A stretch of DNA of 64,000 nt, from the NCBI GenBank assembly GCA_943372215.1, contig CALRXU020000005.1, positions 62,001-126,000 on the forward strand, given 5' to 3'. Origin of the DNA: UBA6183 sp943372215 (GTDB taxonomy: Bacteria; Bacteroidota; Bacteroidia; UKL13-3). The notes beneath the pieces are model-generated. The model ran no database searches and had not been told where the DNA came from. It saw only the letters and a list, made by a program, of their open reading frames with translations. Shown here one piece after another: positions 50,884-59,687 of the stretch (position 1 is its first letter; every line of letters starts with the position of its first letter). Position numbers and translations under genes: made by a program.

Positions 50884-51672
50884 CTATTGGTCTTCTAATA
50901 AGATGTATTGTACATACATGGTGTAAACACCTGGCTGAGCATAAGAACCAGCACCATTAGCTGCTACTAAGTTTTCAGGAGTTGTTCCATCAGAAGCAAA
51001 AGCCATTGGGAATACCGAAGGCAAACCTGGTACAATTCTATAATCAATGCTATAGTAGTAATCGCTGGTTAATGCACCTGCTGCTGCTGTTAAATAGCTA
51101 CCGCCAGCTACTGCATCATCACCCACACCTGTGGTTCCTTTGTGTCCAGCAATATATTTGTTGTTTGCTGATGGAGGAGTTCCTGTGTTAGCCGGGTCAA
51201 CATATAAACTGTTTGAACCTGAAGGGCTAGCTACAGGAGGAAATACTGCGCTGTAATCTGCAAAAGCACCTGTTGCTGCCGCTGAATTAGCGTTAGGAGT
51301 AGTTTGACGTAATTCTAAAGCACTTAAAGGTAAACGGTTTGTAGCACCAGTTCCACCTGTTCCGTACCTAATTTGTTGATCCCAAAATCCAGCAGCAACG
51401 TTACCGTTTGAACGGCCAATTGCATAAAGATCCCAGTTTACAGTTGAACTAACTTTTAGGATAGTTGCACCATACTTGGTAATACCTGCATAGTACTCAT
51501 TAATGTTGTCAAACGTAAAATCAACTTGATTTGGTGTTGACATGTTTAATTGAAGGATAGGTTGTAAGTCCATTGTTACGGTTACATCCTTTTGATCTTG
51601 TAACTGAGCGAAGGCTCCTGTTGAAACTAACATAGCTGCTGCAGCTAGTGTTAATACTTTGATTGTTTTCAT
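50884..51672 (-). CDS. Small secreted protein A, probable major surface subunit
   Basis: The 262-residue protein has a signal peptide (KTIKVLTLAAAAMLVSTGAF, then AQ). The mature part is rich in glycine, alanine, threonine and asparagine, with no cysteine (VNWDLYAIGRSNGNVAAGFW). It contains NQVDFTFDNINEYYAGITKY, and near the end YYYSIDYRIVPGLPSVFP followed by GVYTMYVQYILLEDQ, blocks shared with protein B. The low-complexity, cysteine-free body and a strong terminator directly downstream suit an abundant surface or fibre protein. No named pilin family is recognised; a WxL-like or DUF4402-like relation was considered. Upstream are 196 bases without a gene, expected to hold its promoter. Confidence 0.65.
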   Translation of the reverse strand: MKTIKVLTLAAAAMLVSTGAFAQLQDQKDVTVTMDLQPILQLNMSTPNQVDFTFDNINEYYAGITKYGATILKVSSTVNWDLYAIGRSNGNVAAGFWDQQIRYGTGGTGATNRLPLSALELRQTTPNANSAAATGAFADYSAVFPPVASPSGSNSLYVDPANTGTPPSANNKYIAGHKGTTGVGDDAVAGGSYLTAAAGALTSDYYYSIDYRIVPGLPSVFPMAFASDGTTPENLVAANGAGSYAQPGVYTMYVQYILLEDQ

Positions 51673-51868
51673 GTAGATTTTTATTTAAAAGTGTGCTACA
51701 AAGTATTAACATATATTTTTACTAAACAAGTTGAGGTTAAGCCATTACAGAAATTAAAATAGTAATCCCCTGATTATCAGATAGTAAAATTTTTAAATTT
51801 AATTGTGTTTTAATCTGGCAACAGCTGTTTGTTTGTTAAAAAAGCAGCTTATTTGCAAAAACAGCAGC

Positions 51869-52711
51869 TTATTCTACCTTAAAGGTGAGCTCCGCGGCTT
51901 CAACCGCATCCTTGCTTCCATAATCCAATACGCCAACCGCAGAATAATTGCCCTTTTCTAGCTTTGATGGCAGGGTGTACATGTAATTTCTGGTATAACC
52001 CGGTAGTATAGTAAACCTTTTTACGGTAAGTTTATCTGTTTTTCCTGTGCTGGTATTGGTAAGCTCTACATAAGCAGTACAGCTAGCTATGCCATCTCCC
52101 ATATTCTTTAACATCATATCAACCTTCCGTTGCTTATCAGATCCCACTTGAATTACAAAGTTTTGTATTTCCACTTTATTATTCGCAACCGTTGGCGGGT
52201 TTTGGTACAAATAAACCCCGAAAGCAAAAGTTGGTATCACACCCAATGATATCTTTTTGTCTCCTGGCTTATTATCCAGTGATTCTCTTTCTTTCTTCTC
52301 TTCTATCCAAAGTAAACCCCATGCCGCACGGTTGGCATAAGAAGAGTCTGGCACAGCAAGGGTAACCCTTACCTTTTGCACAGCGCCTGGTTTTAACTCA
52401 AAAAAGGTAGGCGAAACACTAAGCCAATTCGACATGCCGTATATGGCAGTTCCTGGTTCCATAAAAATAGTTTTACCAGCTTTATCTGCATCGTAATCTT
52501 TTAGAGATACATTAAACGAGCGCTTAACCAATGTCTCATTGGTAACCTTTACCTCAATCGTTTGTGTTTGTCCTGGCTTTAGGTTATAGTTAACATGCGC
52601 AGGGGTAACTGCAACACCAACATCTTTTAATGCTGATGTATCTGTGGGTTGTTGGGCCTTTACAAAAAGGCCAATGATTACAAACGTTAATAGTAATAAT
52701 TGTTTTTTCAT
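51869..52711 (-). CDS. Periplasmic chaperone candidate (PapD/DUF916-like beta-sandwich protein)
   Basis: The 280-residue protein has a signal peptide (MKKQLLLLTFVIIGLFVKAQ). Two Ig-like domains follow. The first (residues ~30-140) contains VAVTPAHVNYNLKPGQTQTI, then VKVTNETLVKRSFNVSL, LSVSPTFFELKPGAVQKVRV and RAAWGLLWIEEKKE. The pattern of P-G-[ET]-x-Q and a later R-x-x-W-G-L-L-x-I resembles both PapD fimbrial chaperones and the DUF916 partners of WxL proteins. The second ends SAVGVLDYGSKDAVEAAELT. It is upstream of A, B and the barrel gene on the same strand, the place a chaperone would take. Confidence 0.6.
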   Translation of the reverse strand: MKKQLLLLTFVIIGLFVKAQQPTDTSALKDVGVAVTPAHVNYNLKPGQTQTIEVKVTNETLVKRSFNVSLKDYDADKAGKTIFMEPGTAIYGMSNWLSVSPTFFELKPGAVQKVRVTLAVPDSSYANRAAWGLLWIEEKKERESLDNKPGDKKISLGVIPTFAFGVYLYQNPPTVANNKVEIQNFVIQVGSDKQRKVDMMLKNMGDGIASCTAYVELTNTSTGKTDKLTVKRFTILPGYTRNYMYTLPSKLEKGNYSAVGVLDYGSKDAVEAAELTFKVE

Positions 52712-52845
52712 AGCGTGTCTGTTACTTATTTAATTCAAAGAAAGACTTACAAAACCTGATTGTGGCTCTTTTATACCAATTATTAAATAACAACTGGGTG
52801 TTAATAATCTTTTAAATTTAATTATCCTTCACCTTGTTTTGGTGT

Positions 52846-52853
52846 TATATTTG
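52846..52853 (+). promoter_or_regulatory. -7 element of the TPR-comA-yqeY operon
   Basis: TATATTTG is an exact TAnnTTTG match. The operon's first ATG follows at 52875, giving a leader of ~17-20 bases. Confidence 0.5.
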
Positions 52854-52874
52854 TTATACCTAGTATTTACTTAT

Positions 52875-54287
52875 ATGGATGCTGATGATTTTTTAGACGA
52901 GGAAGTACAATCAAATGTACAACGATGGGAGAAAATGCTACGCAACAAAACCAATGACTATTTTGAGGCAGAAACCCTAGAAGAAATTTGTGATTACTAC
53001 ATCAGAAAGGATAAACTCAAAAAAGCCCTAGAAGTGCTTTATTACGCAGATAACCTATACCAAAACTACCTGTGTTTTATGATTCAACGGGCAGAGGTAT
53101 GCTTAGCACTAAATAACTTTGACGAAGCACTTGCTATTATTGAAAAAGCAGAACTCTATGAACCCACCAATGATGAAGTTGCGCTCATTAAAGGGGAGAT
53201 TCTATTAAATACCGGAGATGTTGAGGGTGCGGTGGAATACTTTGACAAAGCCCTTATGTACACCAATGAGCGTATTGATATGCTATTCGAAATCGCTTAT
53301 GTATACGAAGAGGCTAACCAATTAACCGAAGCGGCCCGCTATTTTGAGCTCATCATTGATGAGTTTCCTGAACAAGAACAGGCCTATCACGAGGTTGCCA
53401 ATTGTTATGATTTAATTGGGATGCCAGAAAAAAGCATCACTATTATTAACAAGCTCATTGATATAGACCCTTACAGTACCAGTGCTTGGTATAGTCTTGG
53501 GGTTACTTATACAAAAATTGAAAACTATGAACAGGCCATTGATGCCTTTGATTATTGCTTAGCCATTGATGATGACTTTGTTGCTGCAAGGTTTAACAAA
53601 GCCAATGCGCTGGTTGAATTGGAAAAGTTTGAAGAGGCCATACAAGAATACCAAACAACCATTGAGCGAGATGGCCCTGATTCCATTACCTATTGCAACT
53701 TGGCTGGATGCCTGGAGAGACTTGATAGAAACATAGAGTCTAGAGAATATTACAAAAAAGCCACCAAAATTAACCCAAACATTGCAGAAGCTTGGTTTGG
53801 CATCGGGCTAACCTACGACAAAGAGGGTCTTGTTAAAGAGGCCTTACAATATGTTAAAAGAGCAGTAGTACTTGAGCCCGAAAACACGGAATACCTTTTG
53901 GTGCTTGGAGAGGCCGAATACAAGATGAACAATATTGAGGCCGCAATTGAATGTTACCAGGAAATTATTGCACTAGATCCAACCATGGCCGAAGCATGGC
54001 TTGATTGGTCGTATATTTTGTTTGTTGAAAACAACAGAGAAGATGCAATTGGGATAGTTGAAGATGCAATGAAACAGATTCCCGAAAACCACATGCTTTA
54101 TTACCGTTTGGCATGTTATTTATACGCCACAGGTAAGGGCAAACAGGCGCAAGATGCTCTTGAAAAAGCACTGATGATAAACTTTGACGAACATCATCTT
54201 ATATTTGAAACCTTGCCCCAGTTACAATTAATACCAGAAATAGCAACTATTATCGCATTGTATAGAACAAATAATGAGAAACTTTAA
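52875..54287 (+). CDS. TPR repeat protein
   Basis: The start at 52875 (MDADDFLDEEVQSNVQRWEK) is preferred to the TTG at 52839, which lies before the -7 element. The 470-residue protein has no signal peptide and consists almost entirely of tetratricopeptide repeats, for example YYIRKDKLKKALEVLYYADN, AWYSLGVTYTKIENYEQAID and AWFGIGLTYDKEGLVKEALQ. Such a superhelix mediates protein contacts; the partner is unknown. Its end overlaps comA by 14 bases, so the two are translationally coupled. Confidence 0.87.
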   Translation: MDADDFLDEEVQSNVQRWEKMLRNKTNDYFEAETLEEICDYYIRKDKLKKALEVLYYADNLYQNYLCFMIQRAEVCLALNNFDEALAIIEKAELYEPTNDEVALIKGEILLNTGDVEGAVEYFDKALMYTNERIDMLFEIAYVYEEANQLTEAARYFELIIDEFPEQEQAYHEVANCYDLIGMPEKSITIINKLIDIDPYSTSAWYSLGVTYTKIENYEQAIDAFDYCLAIDDDFVAARFNKANALVELEKFEEAIQEYQTTIERDGPDSITYCNLAGCLERLDRNIESREYYKKATKINPNIAEAWFGIGLTYDKEGLVKEALQYVKRAVVLEPENTEYLLVLGEAEYKMNNIEAAIECYQEIIALDPTMAEAWLDWSYILFVENNREDAIGIVEDAMKQIPENHMLYYRLACYLYATGKGKQAQDALEKALMINFDEHHLIFETLPQLQLIPEIATIIALYRTNNEKL

Positions 54288-55065
54288 ACTAAAACAGATT
54301 CCTGAAAGATCAGTAAAACCCAGAACAAACGGGTTAACCATGGTAATGGACAAAGGCTTAAGCCTAAACGAAACAGCAAATTTTATTGAAGCCAATGCAG
54401 AATATGTTGACTTGGTGAAATTTGGGTTTGGTACCAGTATGATTACACCTAAACTGAAAGAGAAAATTGCTTTATACCAACAAGCTGATATTGGTGTTTA
54501 TTTTGGTGGAACATTGTTTGAAGCATTTATCGTACGCAACCAGTACGATGATTTTTTAGCCACTGTAGATAAGTATAAGTTGGGTTATGTGGAAGTTTCT
54601 GATGGCAGCATAGAAATGCCCCACGAAGTTAAATTGGAATACATACACAAACTCAGCAAACACGCCATTGTGTTAAGTGAAGTGGGGAGTAAAGATGTAG
54701 AAAAAATTATCCCCCCCTATCAATGGATTGAATTGATGAAAACCGAACTAAAGGCTGGTGCTTGGAAAGTTATTGCAGAGGCTCGGGAAGCAGGCAACGT
54801 AGGTGTTTTCAGAAGCAGTGGCGAGGTAAGAGAGGGTTTGGTTCAAGAAATTTTAACCAAAATTGACTCTGAAAAAATTATTTGGGAGGCCCCGCAAAAG
54901 GCACAGCAAACGTATTTTATTAAGCTTGCAGGAAACAATGTTAATTTGGGAAATATTGCTACCAATGATGTAATACCGTTAGAAACACTTAGGCTTGGCC
55001 TTAGAAGTGATACCTTCAACTTCTTCCTAAACAAATCAGCCAAATACACTACCAAGAAAAAATAA
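54274..55065 (+). CDS. comA: Phosphosulfolactate synthase
   Basis: The 263-residue TIM-barrel protein matches ComA, which adds sulfite to phosphoenolpyruvate to give phosphosulfolactate. Diagnostic stretches are RTNGLTMVMDKGLSLNETAN, VKFGFGTSMITPKLKEKI, YFGGTLFEAFIVRNQYDDFL, EVSDGSIEMPHEVKLEYI and ARESGNVGVFRSSGEVRE-like residues (here EAREAGNVGVFRSSGEVR). In archaea it opens coenzyme M synthesis; in bacteria related enzymes lead to sulfolactate or cysteate. In Bacteroidota cysteate is a precursor of sulfonolipids (capnine), a plausible use here. The following steps (ComB, ComC) are not in the window. Confidence 0.88.
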   Translation: MRNFKLKQIPERSVKPRTNGLTMVMDKGLSLNETANFIEANAEYVDLVKFGFGTSMITPKLKEKIALYQQADIGVYFGGTLFEAFIVRNQYDDFLATVDKYKLGYVEVSDGSIEMPHEVKLEYIHKLSKHAIVLSEVGSKDVEKIIPPYQWIELMKTELKAGAWKVIAEAREAGNVGVFRSSGEVREGLVQEILTKIDSEKIIWEAPQKAQQTYFIKLAGNNVNLGNIATNDVIPLETLRLGLRSDTFNFFLNKSAKYTTKKK

Positions 55066-55069
55066 AAGA

Positions 55070-55519
55070 ATGAGTCTTCAACAACAAATCAATACAGATA
55101 TTATTACGGCCATGAAGGCCAAGGACGATGTTTCACTTCGCGCTTTGCGTGCGCTTAAATCTGCACTATTGTTAGCAGCCACTGCTGAGGGGGGCAAGGA
55201 AGGTGTAGAGGATGAACAAGCGGTAAAAATATTTCAGAAGCTTGCAAAACAACGCAAGGAAAGCATGGATATTTTTATACAAAATGGCAGAGACGAGCTT
55301 GCAAAAGGCGAAAAGGAAGAGCTTGAGGTAATTGAACGTTACCTTCCTAAACAACTTACAGAAGACGAGATTAAAACCGCCTTGCAAGCCCTTATTGCAG
55401 AAAACGGTGCATCGGGACCTGGCGATTTTGCCAAAATGATGCCTTTATCTATGAAAGCATTTGCCGGAAAAGCAGATGGAAAACTCATTTCAGCCATCCT
55501 TAAACAATTACTAGGATAG
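55070..55519 (+). CDS. GatB/YqeY domain protein
   Basis: The 149-residue protein matches YqeY: MSLQQQINTDIITAMKAKDD, then LRALRALKSALLLAATAEGG, LAKQRKESMDIFIQNGRDEL and EELEVIERYLPKQLTEDEI. The fold is related to the tRNA-binding tail of GatB, so a tRNA-linked function is likely; its exact role is unknown. It begins five bases after comA and closes the TPR-comA-yqeY unit, with a terminator directly behind. Confidence 0.92.
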   Translation: MSLQQQINTDIITAMKAKDDVSLRALRALKSALLLAATAEGGKEGVEDEQAVKIFQKLAKQRKESMDIFIQNGRDELAKGEKEELEVIERYLPKQLTEDEIKTALQALIAENGASGPGDFAKMMPLSMKAFAGKADGKLISAILKQLLG

Positions 55520-55527
55520 TTTTACAT

Positions 55528-55563
55528 AAACCCTTGTTGTTTTATGCAACAGAGGGTTTTTTT
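55528..55563 (+). terminator. Terminator after yqeY
   Basis: Arms AAACCCTTGTTG (55528-55539) and CAACAGAGGGTTT (55547-55559) pair with one bulged base across a 7-base loop and are followed by a T run to 55563. It ends the operon 9 bases after the yqeY stop. Confidence 0.85.
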
Positions 55564-55593
55564 ATGTAGTTTTAGTAACAAATAATTTAATTT

Positions 55594-56301
55594 ATGACAG
55601 ACGAAGAAAGAATTAAAAAGGCTTTTGAAAAGAAAAACTGGCCTGAAATAAAAGTAACAGATAGTTGGGCCACCTTTAAAATTATGGCCGAGTTTGTAGA
55701 AGGTTTTGAGAAAATGAGCCGAATCGGGCCATGTGTTTCTATTTTTGGTTCGGCCAGAACTAAGGCTGATAACCCGTATTTTTTATTGGCCGAAGAAGTT
55801 GCCCGAAAACTGGTAAGTGCCGGATTTGGAGTAATTACAGGCGGTGGACCTGGTATTATGGAGGCCGGTAATAAGGGTGCATACGAAGCTGGTGGTAAGT
55901 CGGTTGGCCTTGGTATTGAGCTTCCTTTTGAGCAGTTTGTAAACAAATATGTGGATAGAGATAAAATGATCAATTTTGATTATTTCTTTGTTCGTAAGGT
56001 GATGTTTATGAAATATGCCCAAGGTTTTGTTGCCATGCCTGGTGGTTTTGGTACACTTGATGAACTTTTTGAAGCCCTTACGCTTATCCAAACGCATAAA
56101 GTAGCGCGGTTTCCAGTTGTACTGGTAGGATCTGAATATTGGAGCGGTTTAATTGAATGGATAAAAACAGTGATGTTAGAAAAGGAGAAGAATATCAACG
56201 CAGATGACTTATTCTTGTTTAAAATTGTAGATACCGCAGATGATGCGGTAACTTACATTTTAGATTATTATGCTGATATGTCTATCAGCCCTAATTTTTA
56301 A
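55594..56301 (+). CDS. LOG family protein (TIGR00730-like)
   Basis: The 235-residue Rossmann-fold protein has GGGPGIMEAGNKGAYEAGG near residue 85 and MPGGFGTLDELFEALTLIQT near residue 150. The PGGxGTxxE motif is diagnostic of LOG enzymes, formerly annotated as lysine decarboxylases. They hydrolyse nucleoside 5'-monophosphates, giving free base and ribose phosphate; plant-type members activate cytokinins. In bacteria the physiological substrate is often unclear. The end is 10 bases before the malic enzyme gene, so the two are probably co-transcribed. Confidence 0.9.
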   Translation: MTDEERIKKAFEKKNWPEIKVTDSWATFKIMAEFVEGFEKMSRIGPCVSIFGSARTKADNPYFLLAEEVARKLVSAGFGVITGGGPGIMEAGNKGAYEAGGKSVGLGIELPFEQFVNKYVDRDKMINFDYFFVRKVMFMKYAQGFVAMPGGFGTLDELFEALTLIQTHKVARFPVVLVGSEYWSGLIEWIKTVMLEKEKNINADDLFLFKIVDTADDAVTYILDYYADMSISPNF

Positions 56302-56311
56302 CCCATTTTAC

Positions 56312-58576
56312 ATGAGTACACTTAAAGAAGATTCGTTAAAATACCACAGTAAAGGCCGACCTGGAAAAATTGCGGTTGTTTCTACTAAACCAACCAATAC
56401 CAAACGCGATTTAAGCTTGGCTTATTCTCCTGGCGTGGCAGAGCCTTGCCTGGCCATTGCCGAAAACGTTGAAGATGTATATAAATATACTGCCAAGGGA
56501 AATTTGGTGGCAGTTATTAGCAATGGAACTGCCGTATTGGGTCTAGGCGATATTGGCCCTGAAGCATCAAAACCTGTTATGGAGGGTAAGGGCGTTTTGT
56601 TCAAAATTTTTGCTGATATTGATGTGTTTGATATTGAAGTAAACACAAAAGATACCGAGGAGTTTATCAGAACAGTAAAGGCCATTAGCCCTACGTTTGG
56701 TGGAATTAACCTAGAAGACATTAAGGCTCCAGAGTGCTTTGAAATTGAACAACGTTTAAAAGAAGAGCTGGACATCCCCATTATGCATGATGACCAACAT
56801 GGGACAGCAATTATAACTGGTGCTGGATTATTAAATGCACTAGAATTGGCTGGTAAAAAAATTGGCGAGGTTCGCGTTGTATTTAATGGTGCTGGCGCAT
56901 CTGCTATGAGTTGTGCGAAAATATTTCTGAGTTTAGGGGTTAAAAAAGAAAACCTAATCATGTGCGATAGCAAGGGAGTTATCCGCATTGATAGTCCCAA
57001 TCTTGATAGTTCAAAACAATTTTTTGCCACATCTGCAAGTGTAAATACACTTACAGAAGCAATGGCAAATGCTGACGTATTTGTTGGTTTAAGTAAGGGC
57101 AATGTGGTTAACCAAGATATGGTACGCAGTATGGCTGAAAATCCAGTGGTATTTGCCTTGGCCAACCCAGATCCAGAAATACCTTATGATGAAGCAATTG
57201 CTTCCAGACCTGATATTATTATGGCCACTGGTCGTAGCGATCATCCTAACCAAGTAAACAATGTATTGGGTTTTCCTTACATATTCCGCGGTGCGCTTGA
57301 TGTACGAGCTACTAAAATAAATGAAGAGATGAAATTGGCCGCAGTACATGCACTGGCTAATCTTACCAAACAGCCCGTTCCTGAAATTGTGAACATGGCC
57401 TACAACGAAAAAAACATTTCTTTTAGCCGCACCTACATTATTCCGAAACCTCTTGATCCAAGGTTAATTACAACTGTTTCACCTGCTGTGGCTAAAGCCG
57501 CCATAGACAGTGGTGTGGCAAAAATTAACATTACTGATTGGGAGGCTTATCAAGCTGACTTGTTAACCCGCCTAGGTAAAGAGAGTAATTTTATACGGGT
57601 AATTGGTAGCAAAGCACGCAAAAACCCCAAACGTGTGGTATTTGCTGAGGCTGATAACTATAAAATATTACGTGCTGCCCAAATTGTAAAAGAAGAGGGC
57701 CTAGCCCACCCTATTTTGCTTGGAGATAAAGCTAAAATCAATAAGATTATTGAAGAAAACAATATCCGCTTGGGAGAAGTAACTATTATTAACCCATTAG
57801 AAGAAACAGAAAAACGGGCAAAGTTTGCGGAAGTATTTTATGAAAGAAGGCAGCGTAAGGGAATTACACTTTACCAAGCCAATAAATTAATGAGCGATCG
57901 TAACCATTTTGCACCAATGATGGTTGAAATGGGTGAAGCCGATGCCATGATTTCTGGATTAACCAAAAACTATCCAAGTACAATCAGACCAGCTCTTCAA
58001 ATTTTAGGAAAAGAAGAGGGTACAAGCAAAGTTGCTGGTATGTATATTATGCTCAGCAATAAAGGAACCTTGTTTTTTGCTGATACTACCATCAATAAAG
58101 ATCCTTCGGTAACTGATATTGTAGATATTACCAAATTAACCCACGATGCGGTTAAAAAGTTCAATATCAACCCAAGTATTGCATTGTTATCTTATTCAAA
58201 CTTTGGTTCTGCTGAAGGCAATACGCCAAACCGCATGCAACAAGCACGTAAAATATTAAAAGAAAAATATCCCTACATGATTGTTGATGGAGATATACAA
58301 GCCAATGTTGCCCTAAACCAAAAAATGCTTAAAGAGAATTTTCCTTTTAGTGAATTGTGCAATAACCCGGTAAACACACTTGTGTTTCCAAGTTTATCAT
58401 CAGGTAATATTGCCTACAAAATGTTACAAGAGTTAGGGGCTTCAGAAGCAATTGGGCCGGTATTACTTGGATTAAAAAAATCTGCTCATATTTTACAATT
58501 AGGTAGCAGCGTTCGCGAAATTGTAAATATGGTAATGATTGCTGTAGTTGATGCCCAAAGCAAAGAAAATGCTTAA
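56312..58576 (+). CDS. maeB: NADP-dependent malic enzyme with C-terminal phosphotransacetylase domain
   Basis: The start at 56312 (MSTLKEDSLKYHSKGRPGKI) is chosen because the upstream 14 codons belong to the LOG gene's end region. The malic-enzyme part (residues 1-~425) shows SLAYSPGVAEPCLAI, MHDDQHGTAIITGAGLLNAL and VVFNGAGASAMSCAKIF (NADP site). The C-terminal part (~430-750) matches phosphotransacetylase-like domains (MVEMGEADAMISGLTKNYP, GMYIMLSNKGTLFFADTTIN), which in MaeB usually serve regulation by acetyl-CoA rather than catalysis. The 754-residue length fits MaeB. It converts malate to pyruvate and supplies NADPH. Confidence 0.95.
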   Translation: MSTLKEDSLKYHSKGRPGKIAVVSTKPTNTKRDLSLAYSPGVAEPCLAIAENVEDVYKYTAKGNLVAVISNGTAVLGLGDIGPEASKPVMEGKGVLFKIFADIDVFDIEVNTKDTEEFIRTVKAISPTFGGINLEDIKAPECFEIEQRLKEELDIPIMHDDQHGTAIITGAGLLNALELAGKKIGEVRVVFNGAGASAMSCAKIFLSLGVKKENLIMCDSKGVIRIDSPNLDSSKQFFATSASVNTLTEAMANADVFVGLSKGNVVNQDMVRSMAENPVVFALANPDPEIPYDEAIASRPDIIMATGRSDHPNQVNNVLGFPYIFRGALDVRATKINEEMKLAAVHALANLTKQPVPEIVNMAYNEKNISFSRTYIIPKPLDPRLITTVSPAVAKAAIDSGVAKINITDWEAYQADLLTRLGKESNFIRVIGSKARKNPKRVVFAEADNYKILRAAQIVKEEGLAHPILLGDKAKINKIIEENNIRLGEVTIINPLEETEKRAKFAEVFYERRQRKGITLYQANKLMSDRNHFAPMMVEMGEADAMISGLTKNYPSTIRPALQILGKEEGTSKVAGMYIMLSNKGTLFFADTTINKDPSVTDIVDITKLTHDAVKKFNINPSIALLSYSNFGSAEGNTPNRMQQARKILKEKYPYMIVDGDIQANVALNQKMLKENFPFSELCNNPVNTLVFPSLSSGNIAYKMLQELGASEAIGPVLLGLKKSAHILQLGSSVREIVNMVMIAVVDAQSKENA

Positions 58577-58592
58577 TTAACCTTAATGCAAT

Positions 58593-58625
58593 AAAAAACC
58601 GCCCATGTTTGAGGCGGTTTTTTTT
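58593..58625. terminator. Terminator between maeB and pheS
   Basis: AAAAAACCGCC (58593-58603) pairs perfectly with GGCGGTTTTTT (58613-58623) over a 9-base loop, with A and T runs on either side. It lies between two convergent genes and can serve both. Confidence 0.93.
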
Positions 58626-58655
58626 ATGCTTATTTGTTACCAGAAAAAATTAGGG

Positions 58656-59669
58656 TTATTCACCTTCAAACTGTTGTAAGAAACGCAAATCATTGGTAGA
58701 GAAAACCCGTAAATCCTTCACATTATATTTTAACATGGTAATGCGTTCTATACCCATACCAAAGGCAAATCCCGAAAATTCATTAGAATCAATACCATTT
58801 GCGTCCAATACATTCGGATCAATCATCCCGCATCCTAAAATCTCTACCCATCCAGTGTGTTTGCAAACATTACAGCCACTTCCTTTGCATATTACACATG
58901 ATATATCCATTTCTGCACTAGGTTCCGTAAATGGGAAGTAACTAGGCCTAAAACGTATGTTAAAATCCTTACCAAATAATTCAGTAACAAAATGATATAA
59001 AGTTTGCTTCAAATCGGCAAAAGACACTTTTTTATCAATATAAATACCCTCAACCTGATGAAAAAAACAATGAGCCCTTGCAGAAATAGCTTCATTTCTA
59101 TAAACCCTTCCAGGCATAATTGCACGTAACGGTGGCTTTTGGTTTTCCATTAACCTTACTTGTACTGACGAAGTATGTGTTCTCAGCGCAATATCTGTGT
59201 CAATAAAAAATGTATCCTGCATATCGCGTGCCGGGTGATTTTCTGGGAAGTTTAATCCTGAAAAGTTATGCCAATCGTCTTCTATTTCAGGGCCATAAGC
59301 CAAACTAAATCCCAAACGGCTAAATACATCCACAATCTCTTTTTCAACCAACATTAATGGATGTCTTGAACCTAATTTCATAGGTTCGCCAGCCAAGGTT
59401 AAATCAATTGCCGCACTGCTTTTATTTTCTGTTTTATTAAATTTTTCGGCAGCCTCGTCCCATTTTTGTTGAATAGCTTGCTTAACCACATTCATCGTTT
59501 TACCAACTTCCTTTTTTTGGTCGTTTGCAATGGTTTTAAATTCTTCAAACAAGTCATTTAACAAACCCTTACGACTCAGGTATTTAATCCTAAACTGCTC
59601 CGTCAGCTCGGCATTGGTTAATTCAATGCTATCGATTTTTTCTTTTAAAGATTTAAGTTTTTCTATCAT
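58656..59669 (-). CDS. pheS: Phenylalanyl-tRNA synthetase alpha subunit
   Basis: PheS forms the catalytic core of the alpha2-beta2 enzyme. The N-terminal ~85 residues are the coiled-coil arm. Class II motifs are HPLMLVEKEIVDVFSRLGFS (motif 1 region), AISARAHCFFHQVEGIYIDK (motif 2) and GFAFGMGIERITMLKYNVKD (motif 3). Four cysteines in VICKGSGCNVCKHTGW form a zinc-ribbon-like insertion that I note as unusual in detail. The length is 337 residues. A -7 element (TAGTTTTG on the minus strand, 59687-59680) and AAAAGGAG directly before the ATG give a clear start. pheT is not adjacent. Confidence 0.95.
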   Translation of the reverse strand: MIEKLKSLKEKIDSIELTNAELTEQFRIKYLSRKGLLNDLFEEFKTIANDQKKEVGKTMNVVKQAIQQKWDEAAEKFNKTENKSSAAIDLTLAGEPMKLGSRHPLMLVEKEIVDVFSRLGFSLAYGPEIEDDWHNFSGLNFPENHPARDMQDTFFIDTDIALRTHTSSVQVRLMENQKPPLRAIMPGRVYRNEAISARAHCFFHQVEGIYIDKKVSFADLKQTLYHFVTELFGKDFNIRFRPSYFPFTEPSAEMDISCVICKGSGCNVCKHTGWVEILGCGMIDPNVLDANGIDSNEFSGFAFGMGIERITMLKYNVKDLRVFSTNDLRFLQQFEGE

Positions 59670-59679
59670 AACTCCTTTT

Positions 59680-59687
59680 CAAAACTA
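59680..59687 (-). promoter_or_regulatory. -7 element and Shine-Dalgarno of pheS
   Basis: TAGTTTTG on the minus strand is an exact match, and AAAAGGAG lies between it and the ATG at 59669. It is one of the few genes here with a visible Shine-Dalgarno sequence, although the spacing leaves little room for a leader. Confidence 0.45.

Noticed and set aside
50884..52711. True WxL/DUF916 system
   Set aside because: The chaperone candidate resembles DUF916, but the WxL motif pair is not visible in subunits A or B, so only a distant parallel is stated.
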